From: Acidithiobacillus sp.
Lineage (GTDB): Bacteria; Pseudomonadota; Gammaproteobacteria; Acidithiobacillales; Acidithiobacillaceae
DNA: 25,583 nt
Direction: 5' to 3'
Assembly: GCA_028065135.1 (NCBI GenBank)
Contig: JAPTWR010000092.1
Coordinates: 1-25,583 of the forward strand
Part shown: positions 1-7,107 of the stretch, piece by piece
Layout of the letters: each line of letters opens with the position of its first letter
Numbering within the stretch: the first letter of the stretch is position 1
Position numbers and translations under genes: made by a program
The notes under the pieces: generated by a model
Told to the model about the DNA's origin: nothing
Database searches by the model: none
What the model saw: only the letters and a program-made list of their open reading frames with translations

Positions 1-742
1 CCAGCACGCTCACCGCCCCGTGACGCTTGGACAGCTTCTGCTTGTCCGGACCGAGAATCATCGGCACATGGGCATAAACCGGCACCCGCGCGCCCAGCGC
101 CTGCAGAATCTGCATCTGCCGCGGGGTATTGTTGAGATGATCGTCGCCGCGGATCACATGGGTGATGCCCATATCCCAGTCATCCACCACCACGCAGAAA
201 TTGTAGGTCGGCGTTCCGTCGGAGCGGGCGATGATCAGGTCGTCCATTTCGCTATTCTGAAAGCGCACCGTACCGTGAATCAGGTCTTCCACCACCGTTT
301 CGCCGTCGTCCGGGCTGCGGAAGCGAATCACCGGCGCAATCCCCTCCGGCACCGTCGTGCGCTGCCGGCAACGGCCGTCATAGCGCGGTTTCTCGCCGCG
401 CTGGCGCTGATCCTCGCGCATGGCCTCCACTTCTTCCCGACTGCAATAGCAATGGTAGGCCGTTCCCGCCGCCAGCATCTGCGCCAGCACTTCCCGGTAG
501 CGGTCCATGCGCCGCATCTGATAGAACGGTCCCTCGTCCCAGTCCAGCCCCAGCCAGGCCATTCCCTCCAGAATGGCGACTGTTGCTTCCGGCGTCGAAC
601 GCTCCACGTCCGTATCCTCGATACGCAAAATGAAACGCCCCCCCTGCTGACGCGCGTGCAACCACGAGTAGAGTGCGGTGCGGACACCGCCAATATGCAG
701 ATAACCGGTGGGACTGGGAGCAAAACGGGTACGGACGGACAT
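1..742 (-). CDS. gltX: Glutamyl-tRNA synthetase, N-terminal part (cut by window edge)
   Basis: Charges tRNA with glutamate in the cytoplasm. About 247 residues are visible; the C-terminal anticodon-binding part lies outside the window. It begins [13 protein letters not shown] and carries the class I HIGH-type motif (HIGG, residues 16-19) and the KLSKR version of the KMSKS motif (residues 236-240). A Cys-x-Cys pair near residue 98 and a later GRC match the zinc-binding region of bacterial GluRS. The ATG at 742-740 is chosen because the family signature starts at residue 6. Only a weak Shine-Dalgarno (AGG) precedes it. The gene is divergent from the lytic transglycosylase gene. Some Acidithiobacillus carry two GluRS paralogues with different tRNA preferences; which one this is cannot be told from the fragment. 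Confidence 0.96.
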   Translation of the reverse strand, partial: MSVRTRFAPSPTGYLHIGGVRTALYSWLHARQQGGRFILRIEDTDVERSTPEATVAILEGMAWLGLDWDEGPFYQMRRMDRYREVLAQMLAAGTAYHCYCSREEVEAMREDQRQRGEKPRYDGRCRQRTTVPEGIAPVIRFRSPDDGETVVEDLIHGTVRFQNSEMDDLIIARSDGTPTYNFCVVVDDWDMGITHVIRGDDHLNNTPRQMQILQALGARVPVYAHVPMILGPDKQKLSKRHGAVSVL

Positions 743-772
743 GATGCGCAACCTGAGGCGGCTAAAAGGGCG

Positions 773-781
773 ATGATAACA
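773..781 (-). promoter_or_regulatory. Candidate extended -10 promoter element for gltX
   Basis: On the minus strand this reads TGTTATCAT, an extended -10 (TG-n-TATCAT, 5 of 6 matches to TATAAT). It lies about 31 bases upstream of the gltX start codon, which would give a short leader of roughly 25 bases. No good -35 box is seen, as is common for extended -10 promoters. This is a pattern match only. Confidence 0.35.
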
Positions 782-968
782 GCCTCTCCGACTCGCCGGT
801 ATCCTGCGCGGAGCGACGAACATCGTTTGACGGAAGGCATCCATTTTGCTTACTATCGGGATAGCAGTCAGCAAGCCTGATGCCAACCCCATGTTTACAA
901 TGATATCCTTGTATAAGGCATTATATCTGCGGGACACCCCTTGTGGTTCCGGCCCGCCAGGAGGGAGT

Positions 969-2807
969 ATGAAGAAGCGAGTTATCGCTATGGCCACGCT
1001 GGTGGCACTCGGCGGCATTCCTATGGCATGGGCGGATAGCCAAACCATAGGCCTGCAACAAGGTGACCTCCAGAGCGGCGTAGCACAGGCCCTGAACGCC
1101 GGCGCGCAGAACGTGGACCTGCAAAGCAGCGAACCGGTAGCGGGGCCGGTCGGCACCGTCTCCGGCCTGTCGGCCACTCTGCAGCGGTTCGAGGCATCGG
1201 GCGCCTTTGGCAACCAGACGGGAACCGGCAATGTCTGGACCCATATCGACGACGGCCTGCGCATCAGCGACGTCTCCCGCGTGGAAGTGGATAAATGGCG
1301 CACCTGGTTCCTGCAACATCAGGGCAAGCTGGAACAGATCCTCGACAACTCCCGCCCCTTCCTATATTACGTGGTGAACGCCGTTGCGGAACGCGGCATG
1401 CCCATGGAGCTGGCGCTGCTGCCGGCCATCGAGAGCGGTTACAACCCCAGGGCCTACTCCCCGGCTGCCGCGGCGGGCCTCTGGCAATTCATACCCGGCA
1501 CCGCACGCAATTTCGGCCTGCAAAACACCCGCTATGGCGACCCTCGCCTGAGTCTCATCGCCTCCACCAACGCGGCCCTCGATTATCTCTCCTATCTCTA
1601 CAACTATTTCGGCGGCAACTGGCTCCTCGCCATCGCCTCCTACAATGCCGGGCAGGGTACCGTTTCCGCCGCCATCCAACAGAATGTCGCGGCAGGCAAG
1701 CCCACCGATTTCTGGGATCTCGCCCTGCCGCAGCAGACCGAAGACTACGTGGCCGAACTCCTCGCCCTGGCGCAGGTCATCCGCAATGCCAAGGCCTACC
1801 ATGTCTCCCTGCCCTCCATTCCCAACGCGGCACACATCGCGGTCGTGACCACGCCCAAATCCGTGGCCCTGAACGTGGCGGCGAACCTGATGAACATGCC
1901 GGTCAGCGAACTGCAACACCTCAATGCCGGGCTGAGCTACGGCGTCGCCCCGGCCGACTACCATCTGGTGGTGCCCAAAGACAAGGCCGCCACCCTGAAG
2001 AGCGCGCTGCTGACCATGCCCCAGGAAGCCGCCGCCCAGCCCGTCGTTGCGCCGCAACCGGTGCCCCGCCCGGCCTTCCGTCGCCTCACCCTCCGCCCCG
2101 GTGAGACGCTCTGGCATCTGGCGCAACGGGCCGGGGTCAGCGTCGCCAGCCTCAAACGCTGGAATCACCTCCGTTCCGCGCGCGACCTGCAGGTCGGGCA
2201 GCACCTGGTCGTCTACGGCGCCGGCGGGTCCGGCCATCTGCAAAACGCCGTCTATGCCCGGAGCCGGACGCGGGCGCTCACCGTGCGTCCCGGCAACACG
2301 CTCTCCCAGCTCGCGCAACGGGCCGGGGTCAGCGTCAAGGACCTCATGCGCTGGAACCACATCCGTTCCGCGCGTGACCTGCAGATCGGCGAAACTCTGC
2401 ATATCCCGGGTGGCGGCGGCAGCATGCCCGCACAGGTCTATACCGCCGCGCGCGGCAACCGGCGCCTCACCGTGCGGCCCGGTGAAAGTCTTTGGCAAAT
2501 CGCCCAGCGCGCTGGAGTCGGCGTCTCTCTGCTGGCCCGCGCCAACCACCTCACCCAACGGTCCATTCTCCATCCCGGACAGGTGCTGAACATCCCGGCA
2601 CAGACCATGGTCGCCGCCATCAGCCACCGCCAGGAGCGCGCCGCCAGCCTGGCGCGAACCACGACTTACGTGGTGCGTCCGGGCGACACGCTCTGGCAGA
2701 TCGCCCAGCAGTTCCATGTCCAGCCCAAATCGCTGATTCAGTGGAATCGCCTGGCCTCCGCCAGCGAAATTCAACCGGGCTCACGCCTTACCATTTATAC
2801 GCGCTGA
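969..2807 (+). CDS. mltD: Membrane-bound or periplasmic lytic murein transglycosylase with LysM repeats (MltD-like)
   Basis: Cleaves peptidoglycan glycan strands to form anhydro-muropeptides. The 612-residue protein starts [16 protein letters not shown], a signal peptide ending near residue 22 (AWA-D). I see no lipobox cysteine, so it is probably periplasmic rather than a lipoprotein. The GH23/SLT domain covers about residues 125-240, with catalytic Glu155 in AIES, then [11 protein letters not shown] and ASYNAGQG motifs. A degenerate LysM-like unit follows (about 288-335). Four clear LysM repeats begin near residues 371, 435, 498 and 565. MltD of E. coli has fewer LysM units. The ATG at 969 is preferred over an upstream ATG at 846 because AGGAGGG lies just before it and the signal peptide begins there. 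fabI follows after 25 bases on the same strand. Confidence 0.93.
   Translation: MKKRVIAMATLVALGGIPMAWADSQTIGLQQGDLQSGVAQALNAGAQNVDLQSSEPVAGPVGTVSGLSATLQRFEASGAFGNQTGTGNVWTHIDDGLRISDVSRVEVDKWRTWFLQHQGKLEQILDNSRPFLYYVVNAVAERGMPMELALLPAIESGYNPRAYSPAAAAGLWQFIPGTARNFGLQNTRYGDPRLSLIASTNAALDYLSYLYNYFGGNWLLAIASYNAGQGTVSAAIQQNVAAGKPTDFWDLALPQQTEDYVAELLALAQVIRNAKAYHVSLPSIPNAAHIAVVTTPKSVALNVAANLMNMPVSELQHLNAGLSYGVAPADYHLVVPKDKAATLKSALLTMPQEAAAQPVVAPQPVPRPAFRRLTLRPGETLWHLAQRAGVSVASLKRWNHLRSARDLQVGQHLVVYGAGGSGHLQNAVYARSRTRALTVRPGNTLSQLAQRAGVSVKDLMRWNHIRSARDLQIGETLHIPGGGGSMPAQVYTAARGNRRLTVRPGESLWQIAQRAGVGVSLLARANHLTQRSILHPGQVLNIPAQTMVAAISHRQERAASLARTTTYVVRPGDTLWQIAQQFHVQPKSLIQWNRLASASEIQPGSRLTIYTR
2116..2406 (+). 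repeat. Tandem LysM-coding repeat, period 192 bp
   Basis: The segments coding for LysM 1 and LysM 2 are nearly identical at DNA level across their cores: the stretch starting at 2121 recurs at 2313, including a run of more than 20 identical bases. The two units are offset by 192 bp (64 codons). The third and fourth LysM units have diverged more. This indicates a fairly recent in-frame duplication, or gene conversion between units. Confidence 0.8.
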
Positions 2808-2832
2808 TCATTCTGTCATAGGGGGTTTTGCA

Positions 2833-3606
2833 ATGGGTTTCATGGTAGGGAAAAAGGCGCTGATCGTCGGCGTGGCCAATGACCGTTCCATCTGCTGGGG
2901 CATCGCCCAGGCCATGCGCCGCCAGGGTGCGGAAGTGCTGCTCACCTATCAGGGCGAACGCACCAAAAGCCGGGTGGAGGAACTGGCCGCCCAGATCGGG
3001 GCGCCGACGCCGCTGGAACTCGACCTGATGGATGAAGCGCAACTGGCCGCCGCCATGCAGAAGGTCGGAGCGCTCTGGGGCGGCGTCGACATCGGCGTTC
3101 ACGGTGCCGCCTTCGCGCCCAAAGAGGAACTCAGCGGCAGCTATCTGGACGCCACCACCCGCGAGGGCTTTCGCATCGCCCACGAGGTATCCTCCTACAG
3201 CTTCACCGCCATGGCCCGGGCCATGCGCCCGCTCATGCAGGGTCGGCAGGGCGCCTTGCTGGCCCTCAGCTACCTCGGCGCCCAGCGCGCCATGACCAAC
3301 TACAACGTGATGGGGCTCGCCAAGGCCAGTCTCGAGGCCAGCATCCGTTATCTCGCCTACTCGCTGGGTGCGGACGGCATCCGCGTCAACGCCGTTTCCG
3401 CCGGCCCCATCCGCACCCTCGCGGCCAGCGGTATCAGTGATTTCCGCAAGATTCTGGAACACTATGCAGAACAAGCGCCCCTGCGCCGCAACGTGACTCA
3501 GGAAGAAGTCGGCAACGCCGCCGCCTTCCTCTGCTCCGACCTCGCCTCCGGCATCACTGGCGAGATCACCTACGTGGACGCCGGGTTCAACACCGTCGGC
3601 TTCTGA
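2833..3606 (+). CDS. fabI: Enoyl-[acyl-carrier-protein] reductase (NADH), FabI
   Basis: Carries out the last reduction of each fatty-acid elongation cycle, reducing trans-2-enoyl-ACP. The 257-residue length is normal for FabI, a short-chain dehydrogenase with a modified active site. The N-terminal nucleotide-binding stretch is [16 protein letters not shown]. The active-site residues are Tyr147, Tyr157 and Lys164, in SYLGAQ and YNVMGLAK, spaced as in E. coli (146/156/163). The C-terminal blocks [12 protein letters not shown] and [10 protein letters not shown] are family signatures. AGGGGG about eight bases upstream supports the ATG at 2833; a second ATG four codons in is also possible. It probably shares a transcript with the upstream transglycosylase gene. 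The tal gene converges 25 bases downstream, and no clear terminator lies between. Confidence 0.97.
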   Translation: MGFMVGKKALIVGVANDRSICWGIAQAMRRQGAEVLLTYQGERTKSRVEELAAQIGAPTPLELDLMDEAQLAAAMQKVGALWGGVDIGVHGAAFAPKEELSGSYLDATTREGFRIAHEVSSYSFTAMARAMRPLMQGRQGALLALSYLGAQRAMTNYNVMGLAKASLEASIRYLAYSLGADGIRVNAVSAGPIRTLAASGISDFRKILEHYAEQAPLRRNVTQEEVGNAAAFLCSDLASGITGEITYVDAGFNTVGF

Positions 3607-3631
3607 GCCGTATCGGTCGATGCGGCGCGTC

Positions 3632-4723
3632 TCACCCCATCGCGCGCTTCACCTCCGCAAGCATCTCCTCGAAACTCTTGGCAAAAGCGGCCAGGCCTTC
3701 GGTCTGCAACTGCTCCGCCACGGCGCCGTCCATATCGACTCCCAGGCTGGCCAGTTGCGCCATGGTCCGCTGCGCCTCGACCCTGCCGTCTTCGACCCGG
3801 GCCACCAGGCTGCCGTGGTCACGGAGCCGGGCCAGCGTGTCGTCGGGCAAGGTGTTGATCGTTTCCGGCCCCATCAGCGGCTCGACATAGAGCAGATCGG
3901 GGTAGGCCGGATTTTTGGTGCTGGTGCTCGCCCAGAGCAGATACTGGGGCCGCCCGCCCGCAGCGCGCAACGCCGCAAAGCCCGCACCGTGAAAAACATC
4001 CTGATAGATGGCGTATGCCGACTTCGCCATCGCCACCGCCGCCTTGCCCCGCAGCGCCAGCGCCTCCGGCGTGCCGATGGCCTCCAGCTTTTGATCGACC
4101 AGCGTATCCACCCGCGACAGGAAGAGACTGGCGACCGCCTTCACCTTACGCGGATCACCGCCGCCCACCACCCACTGCGTCAAGCCCTTCTGATAGGCCG
4201 CCAACACCTCATGAACATGCTTCAGCCCGAACATCAGGGTCACATTGATCGACACCCCCTGACCGATGAGTGTGGCGAAGGCGCGGATACCGGCGGGCGT
4301 GGCCGGCACCTTGATCAACAGGTTATCCCGCTGCACCAGCCCGCGCAGCCGCAGCGCCTCGGCCACCGTGGCGGCCTCATCCTGGCCCAGCCGCGGCGAC
4401 TCCTCCCAGCTCACCCAGCCGTCGTCGCCGTCCGTTTCCACATGCACCGCCCGCAACAGATCGCAGGCGTTACGCAGATCCTCCACCACCAGACGCTCGT
4501 ACAACTCTTCCGCGGAGTCCGCGGGCCGGCAAAGGTCGTCCCGATAGTAGGGGCTGGAGTGAATCGCCTTCTGAAAGATGCTGGGGTTGGACGTCACCCC
4601 GCTGATCCCGTCCTCGTCGATATAACGCCGCAGAATGTCGTCGTGGATGAGGGTGCGCGATAGATTGTCCAGCCAGATGCTTTGTCCGATCTGCTTCCTG
4701 AGTGCCCGTAAATCCGTTGCCAT
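3632..4723 (-). CDS. tal: Transaldolase
   Basis: Pentose phosphate pathway enzyme that moves a dihydroxyacetone unit between sugar phosphates through a Schiff base. The 363 residues fit the longer TAL subfamily seen in actinobacteria, cyanobacteria and acidithiobacilli rather than the ~316-residue E. coli type. Signatures are GVTSNPSIF near residue 42, the Schiff-base Lys138 in LLIKVPAT, and WASTSTKNP further on. The start ATG (4723-4721) has AGGAGA six bases upstream. In an autotroph the enzyme would also connect to Calvin-cycle sugar pools. That is inference, since no carbon-fixation genes lie in the window. Confidence 0.95.
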   Translation of the reverse strand: MATDLRALRKQIGQSIWLDNLSRTLIHDDILRRYIDEDGISGVTSNPSIFQKAIHSSPYYRDDLCRPADSAEELYERLVVEDLRNACDLLRAVHVETDGDDGWVSWEESPRLGQDEAATVAEALRLRGLVQRDNLLIKVPATPAGIRAFATLIGQGVSINVTLMFGLKHVHEVLAAYQKGLTQWVVGGGDPRKVKAVASLFLSRVDTLVDQKLEAIGTPEALALRGKAAVAMAKSAYAIYQDVFHGAGFAALRAAGGRPQYLLWASTSTKNPAYPDLLYVEPLMGPETINTLPDDTLARLRDHGSLVARVEDGRVEAQRTMAQLASLGVDMDGAVAEQLQTEGLAAFAKSFEEMLAEVKRAMG

Positions 4724-4774
4724 GCTGGTTCTCCTGACGTGATTCCGCCGAACTGCCCGATACCTCTCTGATCT

Positions 4775-5037
4775 TCAGTGTAGACCACAGTCGGGCAAGG
4801 AAGGTGCCTGCCGCAGTCCAACTTCATACAGCGCCTGCAACTCGCTGCGCACCACGTGAGGATGCCCGCCGCGATGCGGAAATGGCCGATGACGGATAGG
4901 GCGCTGGCGATTTGGATGCTGCGAAAATATTTGGGAATGGCGACCGCCGCTGGATTGTCGATGATGGCGGTGATGTCCATGAGTTCGATGAGGGTGTGGC
5001 CAGAATGGTCAGGATCCATACACATCCATAAGGCCAT
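4775..5037 (-). pseudogene. Decayed type IV pilin (PilA-like) N-terminal fragment
   Basis: The minus strand encodes a clear but damaged type IV pilin start: SGHTLIELM followed by DITAIIDNPAAVAIPKYF. Aligned on the prepilin peptidase site (Gly before residue 1), Glu5 and Pro22 fall in their expected places, as do the TLIELM, AII and AVAIP blocks. His replaces Phe/Met at mature position 1, and two Asp residues plus a Pro interrupt the hydrophobic spine, which would spoil membrane insertion and assembly. Similarity fades after about 45 residues. A one-frame shift there opens a short helical-looking stretch (VVRSELQALYEVG) ending at a stop near 4775. The original reading frame instead runs into tal. 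The leader (from ATG 5018 or 5037) lacks the usual Lys/Arg. I read it as a pseudogene remnant; no other pilus genes are in the window. Confidence 0.7.
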
Positions 5038-5067
5038 TATGTCAGGGGCTTATAATTCAGGAAACCC

Positions 5068-5079
5068 GGTACGAGTACC
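5068..5079. repeat. Short perfect inverted repeat GGTAC-GA-GTACC
   Basis: Perfect 5+5 bp palindrome with a two-base centre, about 50 bases upstream of the toxin-antitoxin promoter candidate. It could be a protein-binding site, but nothing else supports this. Confidence 0.3.
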
Positions 5080-5122
5080 AAACGGCTTGCGGAATGCAGA
5101 TCGCGGACCGAGGTTAAGCATA

Positions 5123-5151
5123 TTGCGTTTGGCTATTAGCTAAACTAGACT
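5123..5151 (+). promoter_or_regulatory. Candidate toxin-antitoxin promoter with palindromic operator in the spacer
   Basis: A -35-like TTGCGT (5123-5128) and a -10-like TAGACT (5146-5151) are separated by exactly 17 bases. The near-perfect palindrome TTTGGCTATTAGCTAAA (5128-5144, 7 of 8 pairs matched) fills the spacer. Antitoxins of the Phd/YefM type normally repress their own promoter by binding such palindromes. The match scores of the boxes are modest; the geometry is the stronger argument. Confidence 0.5.
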
Positions 5152-5226
5152 AAGTGTGGTCTCGTGGAGAAGGTCAACCATTCCGCGCCGAAAATGTGAT
5201 GGGGTTGCCGAAGCTGGAGAATTAGG

Positions 5227-5472
5227 ATGCACTCAGTCAACATGCTACAAGCGAAGTCCTCGCTGTCCCGCTTGGTGGACGCCATCGAGAAGGGGCAGGA
5301 GCGTGAAATCGTTATTGCCCGTAACGGCCGTCCAGCAGCTAAGCTCGTGCCCATGGAAACATCGCCAGGTGGTAAGCGCATCGGTGTTGCCAAAGGCAAA
5401 TTCGATGTGCCGGACAGCATCGATACCCACAATGCCGAAGTGGCCCGCATGTTTTTCGGTGAGCAATCCTGA
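5227..5472 (+). CDS. Antitoxin, Phd/YefM family
   Basis: An 81-residue protein of the Phd/YefM antitoxin type. The N-terminal half (NMLQAKSSLSRLVDAIEKGQE then IVIARNGRPAAKLVPM) is the DNA-binding, dimer-forming fold: a helix, then the conserved strand with NGRPAAKL. The C-terminal 35 residues are polar and probably wrap around and block the toxin. The start ATG has GGAGA six bases upstream. The stop codon overlaps the likely start of the PIN toxin gene, which indicates translational coupling. It probably represses its own promoter through the palindrome at 5128-5144. The locus sits between two gene remnants, as mobile toxin-antitoxin modules often do. Confidence 0.92.
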   Translation: MHSVNMLQAKSSLSRLVDAIEKGQEREIVIARNGRPAAKLVPMETSPGGKRIGVAKGKFDVPDSIDTHNAEVARMFFGEQS

Positions 5473-5477
5473 ATCTC

Positions 5478-5855
5478 TTGCTGGATACCCATGTCGCCCT
5501 TTGGGCGATTACCGACAGCCCGAAGTTATCGAAAAAGGCACGGGAGATGATCGAGTTGCCGAAGTCTTCGATCTGGATCAGCGCCGCGACTATCTGGGAG
5601 ATCGCCATCAAGCGCAGTCTTGGACGCGGCGACATGCCGGTATCCAGCCAGGAGGCGATGCGCTACTTTGGTGAATCTGGTTACCGTTTCTTGCCGGTCG
5701 AGCCCGAGCATGCGGCGGCCGTCGAGGACTTGCCGGCACATCACGCCGATCCGTTCGACCGAATTCTGGTCGCGCAAGCGCTTGTCGAACCTATGCGACT
5801 GATCACTCATGACGCGATGGTGGCCTGTTACAGCGATACCATCATAAAAACATAG
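5478..5855 (+). CDS. PIN-domain toxin ribonuclease, VapC-like
   Basis: A 125-residue PIN-domain nuclease, paired with the antitoxin just upstream; such toxins cut RNA (often tRNA or rRNA) when freed. All four acidic active-site positions are present (numbered from the TTG at 5478): Asp3 in LDTHVALW, Glu41 in TIWEIAIK, Asp94 in DPFDRILVAQA and Asp112 in LITHD. It therefore looks intact. The start is unusual. Family members normally begin MNLLLDTH, and the codons for NLLLDTH here are preceded by CTG at 5469, overlapping the antitoxin stop. GGTGAG lies five bases before that CTG. Automatic tools would take the TTG at 5478, which trims three residues. Confidence 0.92.
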   Translation: MLDTHVALWAITDSPKLSKKAREMIELPKSSIWISAATIWEIAIKRSLGRGDMPVSSQEAMRYFGESGYRFLPVEPEHAAAVEDLPAHHADPFDRILVAQALVEPMRLITHDAMVACYSDTIIKT

Positions 5856-6200
5856 GGATGGCGGTTTCACGCTTAGTGTCGTCACGGAAAAGAAACCAGC
5901 GCTGGGATACGGAACAAAGTGAATGCGCTGGTACGGGATTGCTTGCGCAGCCCTCATCCGGGATATGGCTGGACACTCGCACAGTATATACCTTTTCATC
6001 ACTGCAAGCGCCATGACGTTCGGTATCGACAAAACCGTCCGTGCAACGCGTTAAAAAATGTGCGGAAGCCGTTGTCGTAATGCGCCAATATACGGGAACA
6101 TAATTTTGTCCCGCGTACTGCCGGAAGATTTGACGGACACGACGACGCGCTTTACCAAGCAGAGCCGCGCAGACGGCGACATGCGCATTTGGAGGATGTG
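5856..6200. other. Intergenic stretch without a recognisable gene
   Basis: About 345 bases between the PIN toxin and the broken HTH/Sel1 gene. It looks less GC-rich than the neighbouring genes. Only a 43-codon open frame (5923-6054, plus) without a convincing ribosome site is present. An imperfect hairpin (CGGG-A-ACA / TGTCCCG around an AT-rich loop, about 6093-6113) is visible. A TTGACG box at 6130-6135 with a weak TACCAA 17 bases on could be the old promoter of the broken gene. I cannot assign a function. Confidence 0.5.
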
Positions 6201-6543
6201 ATGCCCCTCCCCTGGATAGCCCCGCCATCCGCACCCCCACCGCCGCAATGCTGGCGAGGGTCACGACCCGCTCCATCCTGAGATGGATAGAAGACGGTAC
6301 CATGACCGGAGAACAATGCGCGGGCCGACGCGGGGCAACGGACGTCGTCTGGAAGGTGCCCTGGACAGCCTGAAAGGGCGAATCCCCCTGACGCTGGGCG
6401 AGCAGATCGTCCAGCACATCATTCATGCCGACGAGGGCGACCCCGCGGCGAAAAACGCCCTGGGCCTGAAGTGGCCCTCGAAGGCCGCCGCCCACGGCCA
6501 CTCCATCGCCCGGCACCGGGTAGATGCGCTACTGCCGGGGTAA
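6201..6543 (+). pseudogene. Broken gene: excisionase-type HTH fused to Sel1-like repeats
   Basis: Three consecutive frames together give one plausible protein. The ATG at 6201 has GGAGG five bases upstream but its frame stops near 6280. The next frame (about 6248-6360) reads ARVTTRSILRWIEDG then VVWKVP, which matches an excisionase/MerR-type HTH (HTH_17) where RTxxRWIxDG precedes a wing ending in WxVP. The third frame continues LDSLKGRIPL, IIHADEGDPAAKNALG and SKAAAHGHSIARH to a stop at 6543; the last two blocks look like the two halves of Sel1/TPR-like repeats. Both shifts equal loss of one base, the second probably from the C run at 6358-6360. The Sel1 part seems to have lost its middle. 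The family name is inference from motifs. Confidence 0.6.
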
Positions 6544-6615
6544 GCGGGCAAACGGGGCAGAAGGCCCGCGCGTCCAGCCAATCCGGGACGGCACCTGGTG
6601 GAATCGGCGATGCTG

Positions 6616-6644
6616 TTGCAGGGCGCCCCGATCAGACCTATAGT
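6616..6644 (+). promoter_or_regulatory. Candidate sigma-70 promoter for the DUF2892-type gene
   Basis: TTGCAG (6616-6621) and TATAGT (6639-6644) are separated by 17 bases. The -10 matches 5 of 6 consensus positions, the -35 only 3 of 6. The start codon follows 42 bases after the -10. Confidence 0.45.
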
Positions 6645-6686
6645 GCAATTCACATATGGTTCTCTGATTTACGGAGGAGCAGGACC

Positions 6687-6905
6687 GTGAAAGTCATCAA
6701 AAACATGAACACCACCGAGCGCTGGCTGCGTATTTACTTCGGCGCCATAATCGCCGCCGTTCTGCTCTGGTACCCCTGGCCATTCTGGGAATGGACGCTG
6801 TCCGGCTATCTCCTCATCGCTACGGGGATTTTTGGCTACTGTCCCATTTATGCCTTCTTGGACGGCCGCAAAAAGAGCGGCAACAGCACCCCCACCGTCC
6901 ACTGA
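6687..6905 (+). CDS. Small inner-membrane protein, DUF2892/YgaP-transmembrane type
   Basis: A 72-residue protein with two hydrophobic segments: IYFGAIIAAVLLWYPWPF (about residues 15-33) and a second from about 38 to 55. It ends in the family-typical GYCPIYAFL block and a charged tail. DUF2892 proteins have this pattern (RxxR-helix-helix-GxCPxY) and often occur fused to or beside rhodanese or sulfide-related genes. No such partner is present here, so no function is assigned. The start GTG at 6687 has GGAGGAG seven bases upstream; the in-frame ATG at 6705 is an alternative. The gene stands alone between the broken HTH gene and lysC. Confidence 0.8.
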   Translation: MKVIKNMNTTERWLRIYFGAIIAAVLLWYPWPFWEWTLSGYLLIATGIFGYCPIYAFLDGRKKSGNSTPTVH

Positions 6906-6953
6906 GCCGGCTCCGCGCCATGGGCAAGCCCCCATCCCGCCCCCTGGTGCGAG

Positions 6954-6979
6954 GCAACAATGCCGTTCTTGGCTGTTGC
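6954..6979. repeat. Hairpin-forming inverted repeat downstream of the DUF2892-type gene
   Basis: GCAACA (6954-6959) pairs with TGTTGC (6974-6979), and GCC/GGC pair inside around a six-base loop, with AT bulged out. No T run follows on either strand, so it is not a classical terminator. It could be an mRNA 3' end stabiliser or a leader structure of the lysC transcript. Confidence 0.4.
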
Positions 6980-7107
6980 AAAGGTCCGACCGGGCCGTGA
7001 GGCCATGATGACACCCCTCGGGCGGCACCCGCCGCCACGCATACCCATGACCGGCGCTTTATGATTTAATTAGTCCTTCATTTTGACAAAATCACAAAAT
7101 CACACAA

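Noticed and set aside
853..864. Palindrome CTATC-GG-GATAG between gltX and mltD
   Set aside because: Five-base arms are expected by chance at this length, and no promoter geometry supports an operator.
20..880. 286-codon open frame on the plus strand
   Set aside because: It lies opposite gltX, which has clear HIGH and KLSKR motifs; the translated sequence is His/Arg-rich shadow.
4594..5037. Full 147-codon minus-strand frame as an intact gene
   Set aside because: Only its first ~55 residues resemble a pilin; the remainder reads out of frame through the tal ribosome site and start. Treated as a pseudogene fragment instead.
5923..6054. 43-residue open frame with a mildly hydrophobic middle (possible small membrane protein or toxin)
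   Set aside because: No convincing ribosome site, no clear membrane helix and no recognisable similarity; short frames of this size are expected by chance.
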